Positions 1 through 11,371 of a DNA stretch of 64,000 nt are shown here, in pieces. The notes beneath the pieces are model-generated. The model worked only from the letters and a program-made list of their open reading frames with translations, had not been told where the DNA came from and searched no databases. The translations under genes and the position numbers were made by a program. This stretch comes from Caulobacter zeae (GTDB lineage Bacteria > Pseudomonadota > Alphaproteobacteria > Caulobacterales > Caulobacteraceae). Each line of letters starts with the position of its first letter. Within the stretch, counting starts at the first letter, position 1. The DNA is taken from the NCBI RefSeq assembly GCF_002858925.1, contig NZ_PJRS01000043.1, forward strand, positions 1-64,000. Direction: 5' to 3'.

Positions 1-64
1 TCGCCTGGATGTAGGCACGCACCTTCGGCGTCGTCGTCGCATTGCCATGCAGCTTCACGAGCAT
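1..64 (-). CDS. IS481-like transposase, N-terminal fragment (cut by window edge)
   Basis: Only 21 residues are visible, starting MLVKLHGNATTTPKVR with ATG at 62-64. This opening matches, from memory, the start of IS481-type transposases whose next segment is a helix-turn-helix followed by a DDE integrase core. GGAGGA lies a few bases upstream as ribosome binding site. The catalytic domain lies outside the window, so whether the transposase is intact cannot be judged. Confidence 0.6.
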   Translation of the reverse strand, partial: MLVKLHGNATTTPKVRAYIQA

Positions 65-130
65 CGCTGTTCCTCCAGCCAGGCCAAACCGGAGGCTACA
101 CCCAAACCATCCCGCCAAGCTCTCGGGACA
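1..130 (-). mobile_element. End of an IS481-like insertion sequence (truncated by window edge)
   Basis: The first 64 bases encode the N-terminus of an IS481-type transposase on the minus strand. About 66 bases upstream of its ATG, reading the minus strand from position 130, the sequence begins TGTCCCGAGAGC. IS481-family elements end in TGT, so I take about 130 as the outer end of the element. The other end and any target-site duplication lie outside the window, so the boundary is an inference. Confidence 0.5.
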
Positions 131-448
131 CAACACGAAGGCGGGGATCCAAGCTGCATTTCAGGAGACGAACCTAGCCTTTTTAGTCCCCGCCTTCGCG
201 GGAAGGGCGGACTGGAAAGACGGCCGTCGATTGATGTCGATCCGACTCAGACCTCGGGTCTGGTTGAAGCGACTGTAAGCCCCCGGACTGGGATGGCGAT
301 GCAACGGCCCGGCGAAACGGCGCGCGTGCAAGGCTGAGGCGGATCGAGAACGCCGCCTCGAAACCATCCCACGCCGATTGCTTAGCGGCGGCCGACAAGG
401 TTGAGTTCAATCCCCAACCGCCCCCATGGCGCGTACCTGTGGATCCCG
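131..448. other. Non-coding stretch between the IS end and the HTH regulator
   Basis: No convincing gene. It holds an 11-bp inverted repeat (137-147 with 187-197) and short palindromes such as GACGGCCGTC near 220. The frame of the downstream regulator is open back to a TTG at 401, but no domain is gained by using that start. Confidence 0.5.
137..197. repeat. Palindromic repeat with GAAGGCGGGGA arms
   Basis: Perfect 11-bp arms GAAGGCGGGGA (137-147) and TCCCCGCCTTC (187-197) enclose 39 bases. The right arm continues into GCGGG, giving the CCCGCCTTCGCGGG core often seen in dispersed palindromes of alphaproteobacterial genomes. A degenerate single arm (CACGAAGGCCAGGATCC) occurs near 1252. Function unknown; probably a REP-like unit. 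Confidence 0.5.
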
Positions 449-1204
449 ATGCCCGATCTCTCGCGCCTGTCCGACGTCGAACGCCGCGCCCTGCTGCTGC
501 TGGCCCGAGGCCACACGGCCAAGACCGCGGCGGTCGAACTGGGAGTCAGCGAAGGCTCGGTCAATGAGCGACTGCGCGAGGCGCGGCGCAAGACCGGCGT
601 CGGCAGCAGCCGGCAACTGGCTCGCATCGTGGCCGCCGAAGCGCCGGGGGAAGCCCCGCCGGCCACGCCCCAGGAAAATCGGGACAGGAAAATCGGGGTC
701 GCCCCGCTCGTCGGACCGGTCCAGAGACGACGGCGCGACTTCACCCCGCGGGCCGCCTGGCCCGCCCTAGCCGGAGCCACGACCATGATCGCGCTCGCCG
801 CCACGATCGGCGCCCTCGCCGCCCTCACCGTCGTCCATCACCCCGCCCCGACCACGCCCCCCGGTGCGCCCGCGGTGCCTGGCGCCAGGCCCTCTGCCCC
901 GCGCGTCGTGGCGGTCTCGCCCGCGCCCGGCGCCGTCGTGCGGGCCGGCCGCCTCGCCCTGACCGTGACCTTCGACCAGCCGATGCAGGCCGGCTGGTCG
1001 TTCATCGCCCGAGACCCCGCTGCCTATCCAGACTGCGCCCCTACGCCCACGCAGTCGCTCGACCGCCGCAGCTTCACCCTCCTGTGCACGGTGGAGGCCG
1101 GACGCGGCTACGAGGTCGGCTTCAACAGCGCGCGCCACCGCAACTTCGCCTCCGAAGCCGGCGTCCCGGCGACCCCGGCCCTGGTGAGGTTCACGGCGCG
1201 CTAG
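449..1204 (+). CDS. Membrane-anchored helix-turn-helix regulator with C-terminal Ig-like domain
   Basis: 251 residues from ATG 449; a TTG at 401 in the same frame would add 16 residues, and neither start has a strong ribosome binding site. Residues about 5-60 form a LuxR/sigma-4-like helix-turn-helix (LSDVERRALLLLARGHTAK, then a recognition helix near VSEGSVNERLREAR). A single hydrophobic segment follows at about 108-131. A proline-rich linker leads to a domain of about 100 residues containing VVAVSPAPGAVVRAG and LTVTFDQPM, which resembles the bacterial Ig-like (SbsA/Big_5) domains of envelope proteins and should lie in the periplasm. The layout suggests a one-component transmembrane regulator. 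Its ligand and target genes are unknown, and no partner gene lies beside it. Confidence 0.75.
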   Translation: MPDLSRLSDVERRALLLLARGHTAKTAAVELGVSEGSVNERLREARRKTGVGSSRQLARIVAAEAPGEAPPATPQENRDRKIGVAPLVGPVQRRRRDFTPRAAWPALAGATTMIALAATIGALAALTVVHHPAPTTPPGAPAVPGARPSAPRVVAVSPAPGAVVRAGRLALTVTFDQPMQAGWSFIARDPAAYPDCAPTPTQSLDRRSFTLLCTVEAGRGYEVGFNSARHRNFASEAGVPATPALVRFTAR

Positions 1205-1932
1205 GGCGAAGCGGCATTCTCTCGAGGCGCCCCGCAAAATCTGCTCCCCCCACACGAAGGCCAGGATCCTAGCGCCCCCCCCCCTCGTCATGCACTGCAG
1301 GGCCTAGCACTGCCTGGCCCCGACGACGTGGGGGGAAGCCCGGGGCAAAACAGCCCGAATTGTTGAAGGTGGATCAGACCTAGACGCCAGCGTCCTATCG
1401 ATGGCCCGGAAGCGCTGTTGTTTCGCAGTAGATCCCCGGTACTCGCTTGCAAGTCGCGCCAACTTGGTTCTCCGCGACCTCGCCATCGCCGTAGGATGCA
1501 CCAGGGCCGGGACCTGGCGCAGATCCAAGCCCTGATCGACACCGGAGGCGCTATTCACGCGAACGGCCGGCAAGTCGCAATGCGCTCAGGGACGAGGCCT
1601 TCACGGCCTTCAACCCGGCCCCGCCTCTAGTTTCGGACGCCGGCGCGCTTGGCCGAAGCGAGCTCTGCGCGCGCAGCCCGGAACACGGAGACAAGTCATC
1701 TTCGCACGCTTACCACGCCGCTCTTCACCCGCCCCCTGTCTTCGGAGCCCTGGCAGACAGCCCCTCAGCAAAACGGCAGCCGCCCCGAAAGACGGCGGCC
1801 GGCCATGGCGCTCTGCAGAGCGCTTGGATGGACAGCAGGCGCACTCCAAATCCAGTCTGCCGTCCACCCCACGACCGGCATCGCGACCTTGTTGGCTTCA
1901 GGGGCTCGACAGCCGCCCGGGCCTTGTCGCGT
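1205..1932. other. 728-base stretch without a supported gene; possible decayed coding DNA
   Basis: Short open frames occur on both strands but none has a start with a ribosome binding site or a recognisable domain. Between about 1500 and 1625 two plus-strand frames carry protein-like runs (RDLAQIQALIDTGG; a neighbouring frame reads DEAFTAFNPAP), which may be the remains of a frameshifted gene. A run of ten C residues lies at 1275-1284. I cannot name a parent gene. Confidence 0.4.
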
Positions 1933-2283
1933 TCAGAACGACTTGCCGTCGACCTGCTGCGGCTCAAGCCCGAAGACATCGACGCCGTCGACACAGCGGA
2001 CATTGATCGCCGCCATCTTCGCGCCGTTCGGCGCCTCGCCGCGGGCGAAGGATTCGATGCCGCAATCGGCGCAGAACAGGTGCTGGATCTTGCCGGTGTT
2101 GAACCGGTACTCGGTCAGGGCGTCCTCGCCCGACAGCAGGGTGAAGTCGTCGATCGGCGCGAAGGCCAGGACCGAGCCCAGCTTGCCGCATCGCGAACAG
2201 TTGCAGGTGATGGTCTGCGACAGGTCGGCCTCGACCTCGAAACGGACCTTGCCGCATTGGCAGCCGCCAGTGTGCTTGCTCAT
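1933..2283 (-). CDS. GFA-family (glutathione-dependent formaldehyde-activating enzyme-like) zinc protein
   Basis: 116 residues. The start is ATG at 2281-2283, chosen because GGGAGGAA lies just upstream; the frame is open further but that part is not protein-like. The zinc-binding cysteines are in the family pattern: CQC near residues 8-10, CNCSRC at 27-32 and CADC in the second half. Members of this fold were first described as condensing formaldehyde with glutathione, but most are uncharacterised, so the specific reaction is not assigned. It lies downstream of dnaE on the same strand, 340 bases away, and probably has its own promoter. A second GFA protein occurs at 35763-36131. Confidence 0.85.
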   Translation of the reverse strand: MSKHTGGCQCGKVRFEVEADLSQTITCNCSRCGKLGSVLAFAPIDDFTLLSGEDALTEYRFNTGKIQHLFCADCGIESFARGEAPNGAKMAAINVRCVDGVDVFGLEPQQVDGKSF

Positions 2284-2623
2284 GGCTTCCTCCCAGAACC
2301 GCCGGCGCCCTGCCCCAGCGCGCCTTGATGCTTCAACGCTCGCACGAACGCCGCGGCGCCATGCGGTCGGGTGACAAAACGTTCGGGCGGCCATGCGCTC
2401 GCGGGGCGGGCGCTGATGGACAGAAGTCCCCGCCGCCGCGCGGATCGCCTAGCACGGCTCCCCGCTCCACTCCATCGGCCGGTGTCGCGCCAGGGCCCCG
2501 GCTCGGGAGGCCAGAGCCCAAAGCCGAGACCATGGCCTCGCGCGCGCGGCTCCTTCCCGCTTGCCTCGCCCCTTCCCTAGCAGAACGCGGCGACCGGACC
2601 TGGCCGCCGCCTCGGGGCCCGAT
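2284..2623. other. Intergenic region between dnaE and the GFA gene
   Basis: No gene supported. Very GC-rich. It should contain the dnaE transcript end and the promoter of the GFA gene (both minus strand), but I see neither a clear terminator hairpin nor a good promoter match. Confidence 0.4.
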
Positions 2624-6055
<3,432 letters not shown>

Positions 6056-6080
6056 GACCAGACCCTCGCTGCTATTCGAC

Positions 6081-6170
6081 TCAGGTCACCAACTGGGCGA
6101 CCGAACACATCATCCAGACGAAGCCGGCGACAGATACAAGCGCCAAAGACTCACGCGCGATCCGGACCAT
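6081..6170 (-). CDS. 29-residue hydrophobic peptide upstream of dnaE
   Basis: ATG at 6168-6170 has an excellent ribosome binding site (GGAGGGAT, three bases before GTTATG is reached), and the stop is TGA at 6081-6083, 25 bases before dnaE. The peptide starts with a basic stretch (MVRIARES) and continues with one membrane-length hydrophobic segment (about LALVSVAGFVWMMCSVAQL). It could be a single-pass membrane microprotein or a translated leader that tunes dnaE expression. I recall similar short membrane peptides in Caulobacter relatives but cannot verify this. Function unknown. Confidence 0.6.
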   Translation of the reverse strand: MVRIARESLALVSVAGFVWMMCSVAQLVT

Positions 6171-6342
6171 AACATCCCTCCACAGCTCGTTGGCTAGTTG
6201 CCTTTTTGTTCTGTATTCCCCTTTCGTTCTCATCGCAATAGTCCACAGGCAAGTTGTGAGCTTTTTTGTCGCGCGGGGCCGATCGCCGCGGATCAACCGG
6301 GCGGCTCTGGCCTTCCCGCGCGGAACGCGGCAGAAGCCCGCC

Positions 6343-7299
6343 ATGCGCCTGATCATCGACACCGACACCGCCGGAGACGACGTCTTCTCCCTGATGCTCG
6401 CCCTGCGCCGCCCGGGCGTCAGCGTGGAAGCCATCACAATCAGCCACGGCAATGTCGGCTTCGAACAGCACGCAGAGAACGCCCTGGTGACGCTGGAAGC
6501 CTGCGAGGCGGCCGGGATTCCGGTCTATCTGGGCGCAGGCAAGCCCTTCAGCCGCATCCCGTTGGACGCCGCCTACGTGTTCGGCGAGGACGGCATGAGC
6601 GACGCGGGTTTTCCCAAGACCGCCCAGCGCCCCTCCTCCGGCCACGCGGCCGACGAGATCGTGCGACGGGTGATGGAAGCGCCCGGCGAGATCACCCTGC
6701 TGGCCCAGGCGCCGCTGACCAACATCGCCCTGGCCGTGCTGCGCGAGCCGGCGATCGCGAAGGCCGCCAAGGCCCTGTGGGTCATGGGCGGCACCGACAA
6801 CGGCGTGGGCAACGTCACGCCGGCGGCCGAATACAATTTCTATGTTGATCCAGAGGCGGCCAAGATTGTCGTCAACGCCGGCTTCGACCTGCACGTCGTG
6901 ACCTGGACCGAAACCCTGCGCGACGGCCTGCTGACGACGGCGCAACTGGCGCAGCTCGACGCCCTGGGCACGCCGCGCGCGACGTTCTTCACCAAGGTCA
7001 ACGAGGCCTCGCTGGCCTTCGCCCGCGACACCGAAGGCCTGGACGGCAGCCTGCACCCAGACGCCCTGACCTGCGCGGCCATGCTCGACGAAAGCCTGGT
7101 GCTGGAAGCCGAGCGCTGCGTGATCGACGTGGAGACCATGGGCGAGCTGACCCGCGGCTATCTGAGCGTGTCGCACTCGATCCTGCCGGACATCGAGATC
7201 GCCGACCCGGCGCTGAAGCGCCGCGAGCCCAACGCCCGGGTCATCAAGAAGATCGACCAGGCCGGGTTCTTCGCCGCGATACAGCAGGCGCTGCTCTGA
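6343..7299 (+). CDS. Inosine/uridine-preferring nucleoside hydrolase family protein
   Basis: 318 residues, a typical length for the family, which cleaves the N-glycosidic bond of ribonucleosides in purine or pyrimidine salvage. The N-terminal calcium-binding aspartate cluster is present in MRLIIDTDTAGDD. LLAQAPLTNIALAV and WVMGGTDNGVGNVTP correspond to the family's conserved central loops, and EYNFYVDPEAAKIV carries the ribose-binding asparagine region. The ATG at 6343 puts the DTD motif at the start, as in homologues; the open frame reaches back to 6190 but that stretch is not protein-like. Divergent from dnaE and its leader peptide. Substrate preference cannot be read from the sequence. Confidence 0.9.
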   Translation: MRLIIDTDTAGDDVFSLMLALRRPGVSVEAITISHGNVGFEQHAENALVTLEACEAAGIPVYLGAGKPFSRIPLDAAYVFGEDGMSDAGFPKTAQRPSSGHAADEIVRRVMEAPGEITLLAQAPLTNIALAVLREPAIAKAAKALWVMGGTDNGVGNVTPAAEYNFYVDPEAAKIVVNAGFDLHVVTWTETLRDGLLTTAQLAQLDALGTPRATFFTKVNEASLAFARDTEGLDGSLHPDALTCAAMLDESLVLEAERCVIDVETMGELTRGYLSVSHSILPDIEIADPALKRREPNARVIKKIDQAGFFAAIQQALL

Positions 7300-7318
7300 A
7301 TTCAAGCTGGTGCGTGTT

Positions 7319-7404
7319 CCTCGTCCTTCGACAGGCTCAGGATGAGGAACAGGGCAAGGCCGCGCACCAGAGAACCTCACCCCTGAGCTTGTCGAAGGGC
7401 GAGG
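7319..7404. repeat. REP-like palindrome, CCTTCGACAGGCTCAGG family (copy 1)
   Basis: Arms at 7319-7347 and 7375-7404 are near-perfect inverted copies built on CCTTCGACAGGCTCAGG / CCTGAGCTTGTCGAAGG, separated by about 27 bases. It lies in the convergent gap between the nucleoside hydrolase and lolD, directly after a stop codon. A second copy is at 50415-50500. In this position it could act as a bidirectional transcription terminator or mRNA 3' end stabiliser. Confidence 0.85.
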
Positions 7405-7417
7405 TTTTCGCCCCTGC

Positions 7418-8104
7418 CTATAACGTCTGCGGCTCCAGGTGGCCGTCGCGCAGGGCGAAGACCCGGTCCATGTAGCGGGCCAGTTCCATGTTGTGAGTGG
7501 CGATCAGGGCGGCGACGCCCTGCCCGCGCGCCAGGTCGTAGAGCGCCTGGAAGGTGGCGGCCGAGGTCGCCGGATCGAGGTTGCCGGTCGGCTCGTCGGC
7601 CAGCAGGAGCTTGGGCGAATTGGCCAGCGCACGGGCGATGGCCACGCGCTGCTGCTCGCCGCCAGACATCTGGCCCGGCTGGTGGTCGACGCGCGCCGCA
7701 AGACCCAGTTGCCCCAGCAGGCCGACCGCACGCTCACGCGCCTCGGCCCGACGACGGCCGGCGATCATCTGCGGCAGCTCCACGTTCTCGGCCGCGGTGA
7801 ACTCCGGCAGCAGGTGGTGGAACTGGTAGACGAAGCCCACCGTCGACAGCCGCACCTTGGTGCGCTGGCGCTCGGAAAGCTTGGAGCAGTCCTTGCCGTC
7901 GACGGCGATGATGCCGGCGTCGGGGCGCTCCAGCAGGCCGGCCGCGTGCAGCAGCGACGACTTGCCCGAGCCCGACGGCCCGATGAGGCCCACGACCTCG
8001 CCCGGATAGACGTCGAGATCGGCGCCGCGCAGCACGGTCAGCTTGCCGGCCTCGGTGACGTAGGTGCGCTCGACGCCGCGCAGCGACAGGACGGGGCTAC
8101 TCAT
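7418..8104 (-). CDS. lolD: Lipoprotein-releasing ABC transporter ATP-binding protein LolD
   Basis: 228 residues. LolD is the ATPase of the LolCDE complex that extracts outer-membrane lipoproteins from the inner membrane. Walker A GPSGSGKS is at 42-49, the signature SGGEQQRVAIARA near 147-159, and Walker B LLLADEP at 167-173. The ATG at 8102-8104 overlaps the end of the permease gene by eight bases; an upstream start at 8119 would add only five residues. It is the last gene of the lolC-lolD pair. Confidence 0.95.
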   Translation of the reverse strand: MSSPVLSLRGVERTYVTEAGKLTVLRGADLDVYPGEVVGLIGPSGSGKSSLLHAAGLLERPDAGIIAVDGKDCSKLSERQRTKVRLSTVGFVYQFHHLLPEFTAAENVELPQMIAGRRRAEARERAVGLLGQLGLAARVDHQPGQMSGGEQQRVAIARALANSPKLLLADEPTGNLDPATSAATFQALYDLARGQGVAALIATHNMELARYMDRVFALRDGHLEPQTL

Positions 8105-9371
8105 AGCGAAGGGCCTCAACCGGATCGAGGCGCGAGGCCCGCAGCGCCGGCGGCAGGGTCGCCAGCACGCTCATCAGGGTGGAGATCGAGACGACGCCGC
8201 CCACCTCGACCCAGTCGATCTTGGCCGGGATGTGGGCCAGGAAATAGATGTCGGCGCTGAACACCGCCGTGCCGGTGGCCCATTCGACGAAGTTCTGGAT
8301 GGCCGAGATGTTGGCGCAAAACAGCACGCCCAGCAGCAGGCCCGTCAAGGTGCCGGCCAGGCCGATCGAGGCGCCGGCCATGATGAAGATGCGCAGGATC
8401 GACGACTGGCTCGCGCCCATGGTGCGCAGGATGGCGATGTCGCGGCCCTTGTTCTTCACCAGCATGACGAGGCCGGAGATGATGTTCAGGGTGGCGATGG
8501 CGACGATGAAGAACAGGATCAGCCGCATGACCTTGCGCTCGACCTGCAGCGCGTTGAAGTAGCTGCTGTTCTTGTCCATCCAGTCGGTGATGAAGGCGCC
8601 GGGGCCGACGGCCTGCTCGATGGCGGCCTTGGCCTGCTTGGCGTTGTCGGGGTCGGTCAGCTTGACCTCGACATAGTCGATGGCCGTGTCACGCCCGAAG
8701 AACAGCTGCGCCTGGGTCAGCGGCATCATCACGTAGCTCTCGTCGAACTGGCTCATGCCGACGCTGAAGACGCCGCCGACGACATAGTCCTTCTCACGCG
8801 TGGAGGTCCCGAAGGCCGTGGCCGGGCCTGAAGGCGAAATCAGCGTGATCGGGTCGCCGACCGACAGACCCAGGTTGCGGGCCATGCGGTCGCCGATCAG
8901 CACCATGTCGCCGCCGTACTCGCCCTCGCCGTAGCCGTCGAGCGAGCCCTGCTTGATGTTCTTGGAGATCAGGGTCATGCCGCGCAGGTCGGCGGGGTTC
9001 ACGCCCCGCACGATGGCGCCGGTCACCTGGTTGGGACCGATCACCATGGCCTGGGCCTCGACCAGGGGCGCGGCCTGGACCACGCCGGGACTGGCCTTGA
9101 TGCGGGCGATGACGCCCTCGCGGTCAGGGCCGTTGACCAGCGGCCCCTGGGCATAGATGTGGCCGTTGAAGCCCAGCAGCCGGCCGAGCAGCTCGGCGCG
9201 GAAGCCGTTCATGACGCTCATCACGGTGATGAGGGCGAACACCGCCAGCATCACCGCGCTGAACGAGATCACCGAGATCAGGGCGACGCCGCCGTTCTTG
9301 CGCTTGGTGCGCAGGTAACGCCAGGCGACCGTCCGTTCCCAGATCCCGAAGGGCCCCGCGCCGAACGCCAT
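8097..9371 (-). CDS. lolC: Lipoprotein-releasing ABC transporter permease LolC/LolE
   Basis: 424 residues, usual for LolC/E. It has an N-terminal membrane helix (about 30-55, after ERTVAWRYLRTKRKNGG), a long periplasmic MacB-like domain, then three C-terminal helices (about 280-400), the FtsX-type permease layout. Only one permease gene accompanies lolD here; many alphaproteobacteria have a single LolF-type permease instead of separate LolC and LolE, so the symbol is provisional. Its ATG overlaps the proS stop by one base (TGATG), indicating translational coupling. Confidence 0.92.
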   Translation of the reverse strand: MAFGAGPFGIWERTVAWRYLRTKRKNGGVALISVISFSAVMLAVFALITVMSVMNGFRAELLGRLLGFNGHIYAQGPLVNGPDREGVIARIKASPGVVQAAPLVEAQAMVIGPNQVTGAIVRGVNPADLRGMTLISKNIKQGSLDGYGEGEYGGDMVLIGDRMARNLGLSVGDPITLISPSGPATAFGTSTREKDYVVGGVFSVGMSQFDESYVMMPLTQAQLFFGRDTAIDYVEVKLTDPDNAKQAKAAIEQAVGPGAFITDWMDKNSSYFNALQVERKVMRLILFFIVAIATLNIISGLVMLVKNKGRDIAILRTMGASQSSILRIFIMAGASIGLAGTLTGLLLGVLFCANISAIQNFVEWATGTAVFSADIYFLAHIPAKIDWVEVGGVVSISTLMSVLATLPPALRASRLDPVEALRYE

Positions 9372-10696
9372 CAGGCGGCCTTGCCAGTCAGGCGGGCCAG
9401 GACGGCGTCGAGCGGCTCGGAGACGCGCTCGCCGGTCTTGCGGTTCTTCAGCTCGACCACGCCTTCGGCCACGCCCTTGGGCCCGACGATCAGCTGCCAG
9501 GGCAGGCCGATCAGGTCCATGGTGGCGAACTTGGCGCCGCCGCGGGCGTCGGTGTCGTCATAGAGCACGTCGACGCCGGCGGCCTGCAAGGCCTTGTAGG
9601 CGCTGTCGCAGGCCGCGTCGCAAGCCGCGTCGCCCTGGCGCATGTTGACGATGCCGACGTGGAACGGCGCGACGCTTTCCGGCCAGATGATGCCGCCCTC
9701 GTCGTGGCTGGCCTCGATGATCGCGCCCAGCAGGCGCGAGACGCCGACGCCGTAGCTGCCCATCTGCGCGGGCGTTTCCTTGCCATCGGGGCCCATGACG
9801 TAGGCCTTCATCGGCTCGGAATACTTCGTGCCGAACGAGAAGATGTGGCCGACCTCGATGCCGCGGGCCGACAGGCGGTCGCCCTCGGGGATCGCATCGA
9901 AGGCGGCTTCGTCGTGCATTTCCTCGGTGGCGGCGTAGAGGGCCGTGCGCTGGTCGACCAGCGGCTGCAGGTCGCCGTACCAGTCGACGTCGGCGCCGGG
10001 CGGATCCATCTCGACCAGGTCCTTGTGGCAGAAGACGGCGCTTTCGCCCGTCTCGGCCAGCACGATGAACTCGTGGGAGAGATCACCGCCGATCGGGCCG
10101 GTGTCGGCGCGCATCGGCACGGCCTTCAGGCCCATGCGGGCGTAGAGGTTCAGATAGGCCACGAACATGCGGTTGTACGACTTGCGCGCGCCCTCGGCGT
10201 CGAGGTCGAAGCTGTAGGCGTCCTTCATCAGGAACTCGCGGCCGCGCATCACGCCGAAGCGCGGACGGCGCTCGTCGCGGAACTTCCACTGCACGTGGTA
10301 GAGGTTCTTGGGCAGGTCCTTGTAGCTGCGCACCGAGGCGCGGAAGATCTCGGTGACCATTTCCTCGTTGGTGGGCCCGTACAGCAGCTCGCGCTCGTGG
10401 CGGTCGGTGATGCGCAGCATCTCCGGGCCGTAGGCGTCGTAGCGGCCCGACTCGCGCCACAGGTCGGCCAGTTGCAGGGTCGGCATCAGGAGCTCGACGG
10501 CGCCGGCGCGATCCATTTCCTCACGGACGATCTGCTCGACCTTGTTGAGCACCCGCAGGCCCAGTGGCAGCCAGGCATAGATGCCGGCGGCCTCCTGGCG
10601 GATCATGCCCGCGCGCAGCATCAGCTGATGCGACACGATCTGGGCGTCGGAGGGAGCTTCTTTCAGGACGGGCAGGAAGTAGCGCGACAGGCGCAT
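9371..10696 (-). CDS. proS: Proline--tRNA ligase (short form)
   Basis: 441 residues; charges tRNA-Pro with proline. Class II synthetase motifs are visible: the N-terminal opening MRLSRYFLPVLKEAPSDAQ with GIYAWLPLG, motif 2 around QWKFRDERRPRFGVMRGREF, and a C-terminal anticodon-binding domain (VLYDDTDARGGAKFATMDLIG). It is about 130 residues shorter than the E. coli enzyme because the editing insertion is missing, as is normal in alphaproteobacteria. Overlaps lolC by one base. Confidence 0.97.
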   Translation of the reverse strand: MRLSRYFLPVLKEAPSDAQIVSHQLMLRAGMIRQEAAGIYAWLPLGLRVLNKVEQIVREEMDRAGAVELLMPTLQLADLWRESGRYDAYGPEMLRITDRHERELLYGPTNEEMVTEIFRASVRSYKDLPKNLYHVQWKFRDERRPRFGVMRGREFLMKDAYSFDLDAEGARKSYNRMFVAYLNLYARMGLKAVPMRADTGPIGGDLSHEFIVLAETGESAVFCHKDLVEMDPPGADVDWYGDLQPLVDQRTALYAATEEMHDEAAFDAIPEGDRLSARGIEVGHIFSFGTKYSEPMKAYVMGPDGKETPAQMGSYGVGVSRLLGAIIEASHDEGGIIWPESVAPFHVGIVNMRQGDAACDAACDSAYKALQAAGVDVLYDDTDARGGAKFATMDLIGLPWQLIVGPKGVAEGVVELKNRKTGERVSEPLDAVLARLTGKAA

Positions 10697-11110
10697 GGAC
10701 GAGACGTCTCCGGGAGTATTCGAGGCGTTGAGATAGCCGCTCGCCGTTCAGCTTGGCAACGCGCGCGGCGAAAAGATGACGTTTTGAGCGTCGAGGGCGC
10801 CTGACTGTCGAAAGAGTTGGGCAACGCCCGCGCTCTCTCCGGCCCGACGCCCCGAGCGGAGCCATAACGAAAAGAAGGCCGCGCGGTTCAATCGCGCGGC
10901 CGTTCAAGTTCATCGTCGGGGAAGACGCCACAGAGCAAGGCCGAACCCGGCCTCGTCATGACAATCTACGACCGTCGAACGGCTGTTGGGGCATGCGATT
11001 GCCGCTGACGTTCAAGCTCCGCGCGTTTCGCCCAAGACATGGGCGTTTGACGGGCAGGAGATCGCAGGTCGCACAAGGCTTGGGCGCCGGCGCGGCCGCT
11101 GCAAAAGTTT
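10697..11110. other. 414-base intergenic region upstream of proS
   Basis: No gene supported. It holds a minus-strand terminator hairpin (10877-10901) ending the DUF1467/mce transcript, and must hold the promoter of proS-lolC-lolD. No convincing small reading frame or RNA gene was recognised between 10902 and 11110. Confidence 0.5.
10871..10901 (-). terminator. Rho-independent terminator
   Basis: Perfect 9-bp stem GGCCGCGCG (10877-10885) with CGCGCGGCC (10893-10901), loop of 7, followed on the minus strand by TTCTTTTCG. It would end the transcript carrying mce and the DUF1467 gene before proS begins. Confidence 0.8.
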
Positions 11111-11371
11111 TCAATAGGTCGAGGGCAGGTCCGGCAGGCTCACCAGCTGGAACTTCACCACCAGCCACAGAATCGAAAACAGCACAGCCGTGATCCAGGT
11201 GGTGGTGAAGAACTTGCGCTTCAGGTTCGGGTTCACCGGCGCGCCGGGATCGGCGCCCGGCGGCGGCTCGATTCCCATCTCGTGATAGCTGCGCACGCCC
11301 AGCGGCAGCACGGCGAACAGCACCGTCCACCAGATGGTCAGGAAGATCGCGACGCTGGTGATCGGTCCCAT
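11111..11371 (-). CDS. DUF1467 family membrane protein
   Basis: 86 residues with two membrane helices: about 3-25 (TSVAIFLTIWWTVLFAVLPLGV) and 57-78. The loop between them has the family signature GVRSYHEMGIEPPPGADPGAP, followed by NLKRKFFTTT. Its ATG overlaps the mce stop by one base (TGATG), so the two are coupled. DUF1467 proteins are widespread in alphaproteobacteria, often beside mce and proS, and have no known function. Confidence 0.88.
   Translation of the reverse strand: MGPITSVAIFLTIWWTVLFAVLPLGVRSYHEMGIEPPPGADPGAPVNPNLKRKFFTTTWITAVLFSILWLVVKFQLVSLPDLPSTY

Noticed and set aside
1649..2374. 241-codon plus-strand frame near the GFA gene
   Set aside because: Its second half is antisense to the GFA gene, and the first half has no ribosome binding site or family resemblance.
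8064..8831. 255-codon plus-strand frame opposite lolC/lolD
   Set aside because: Antisense shadow; both minus-strand genes have complete motifs and coupled start and stop codons.
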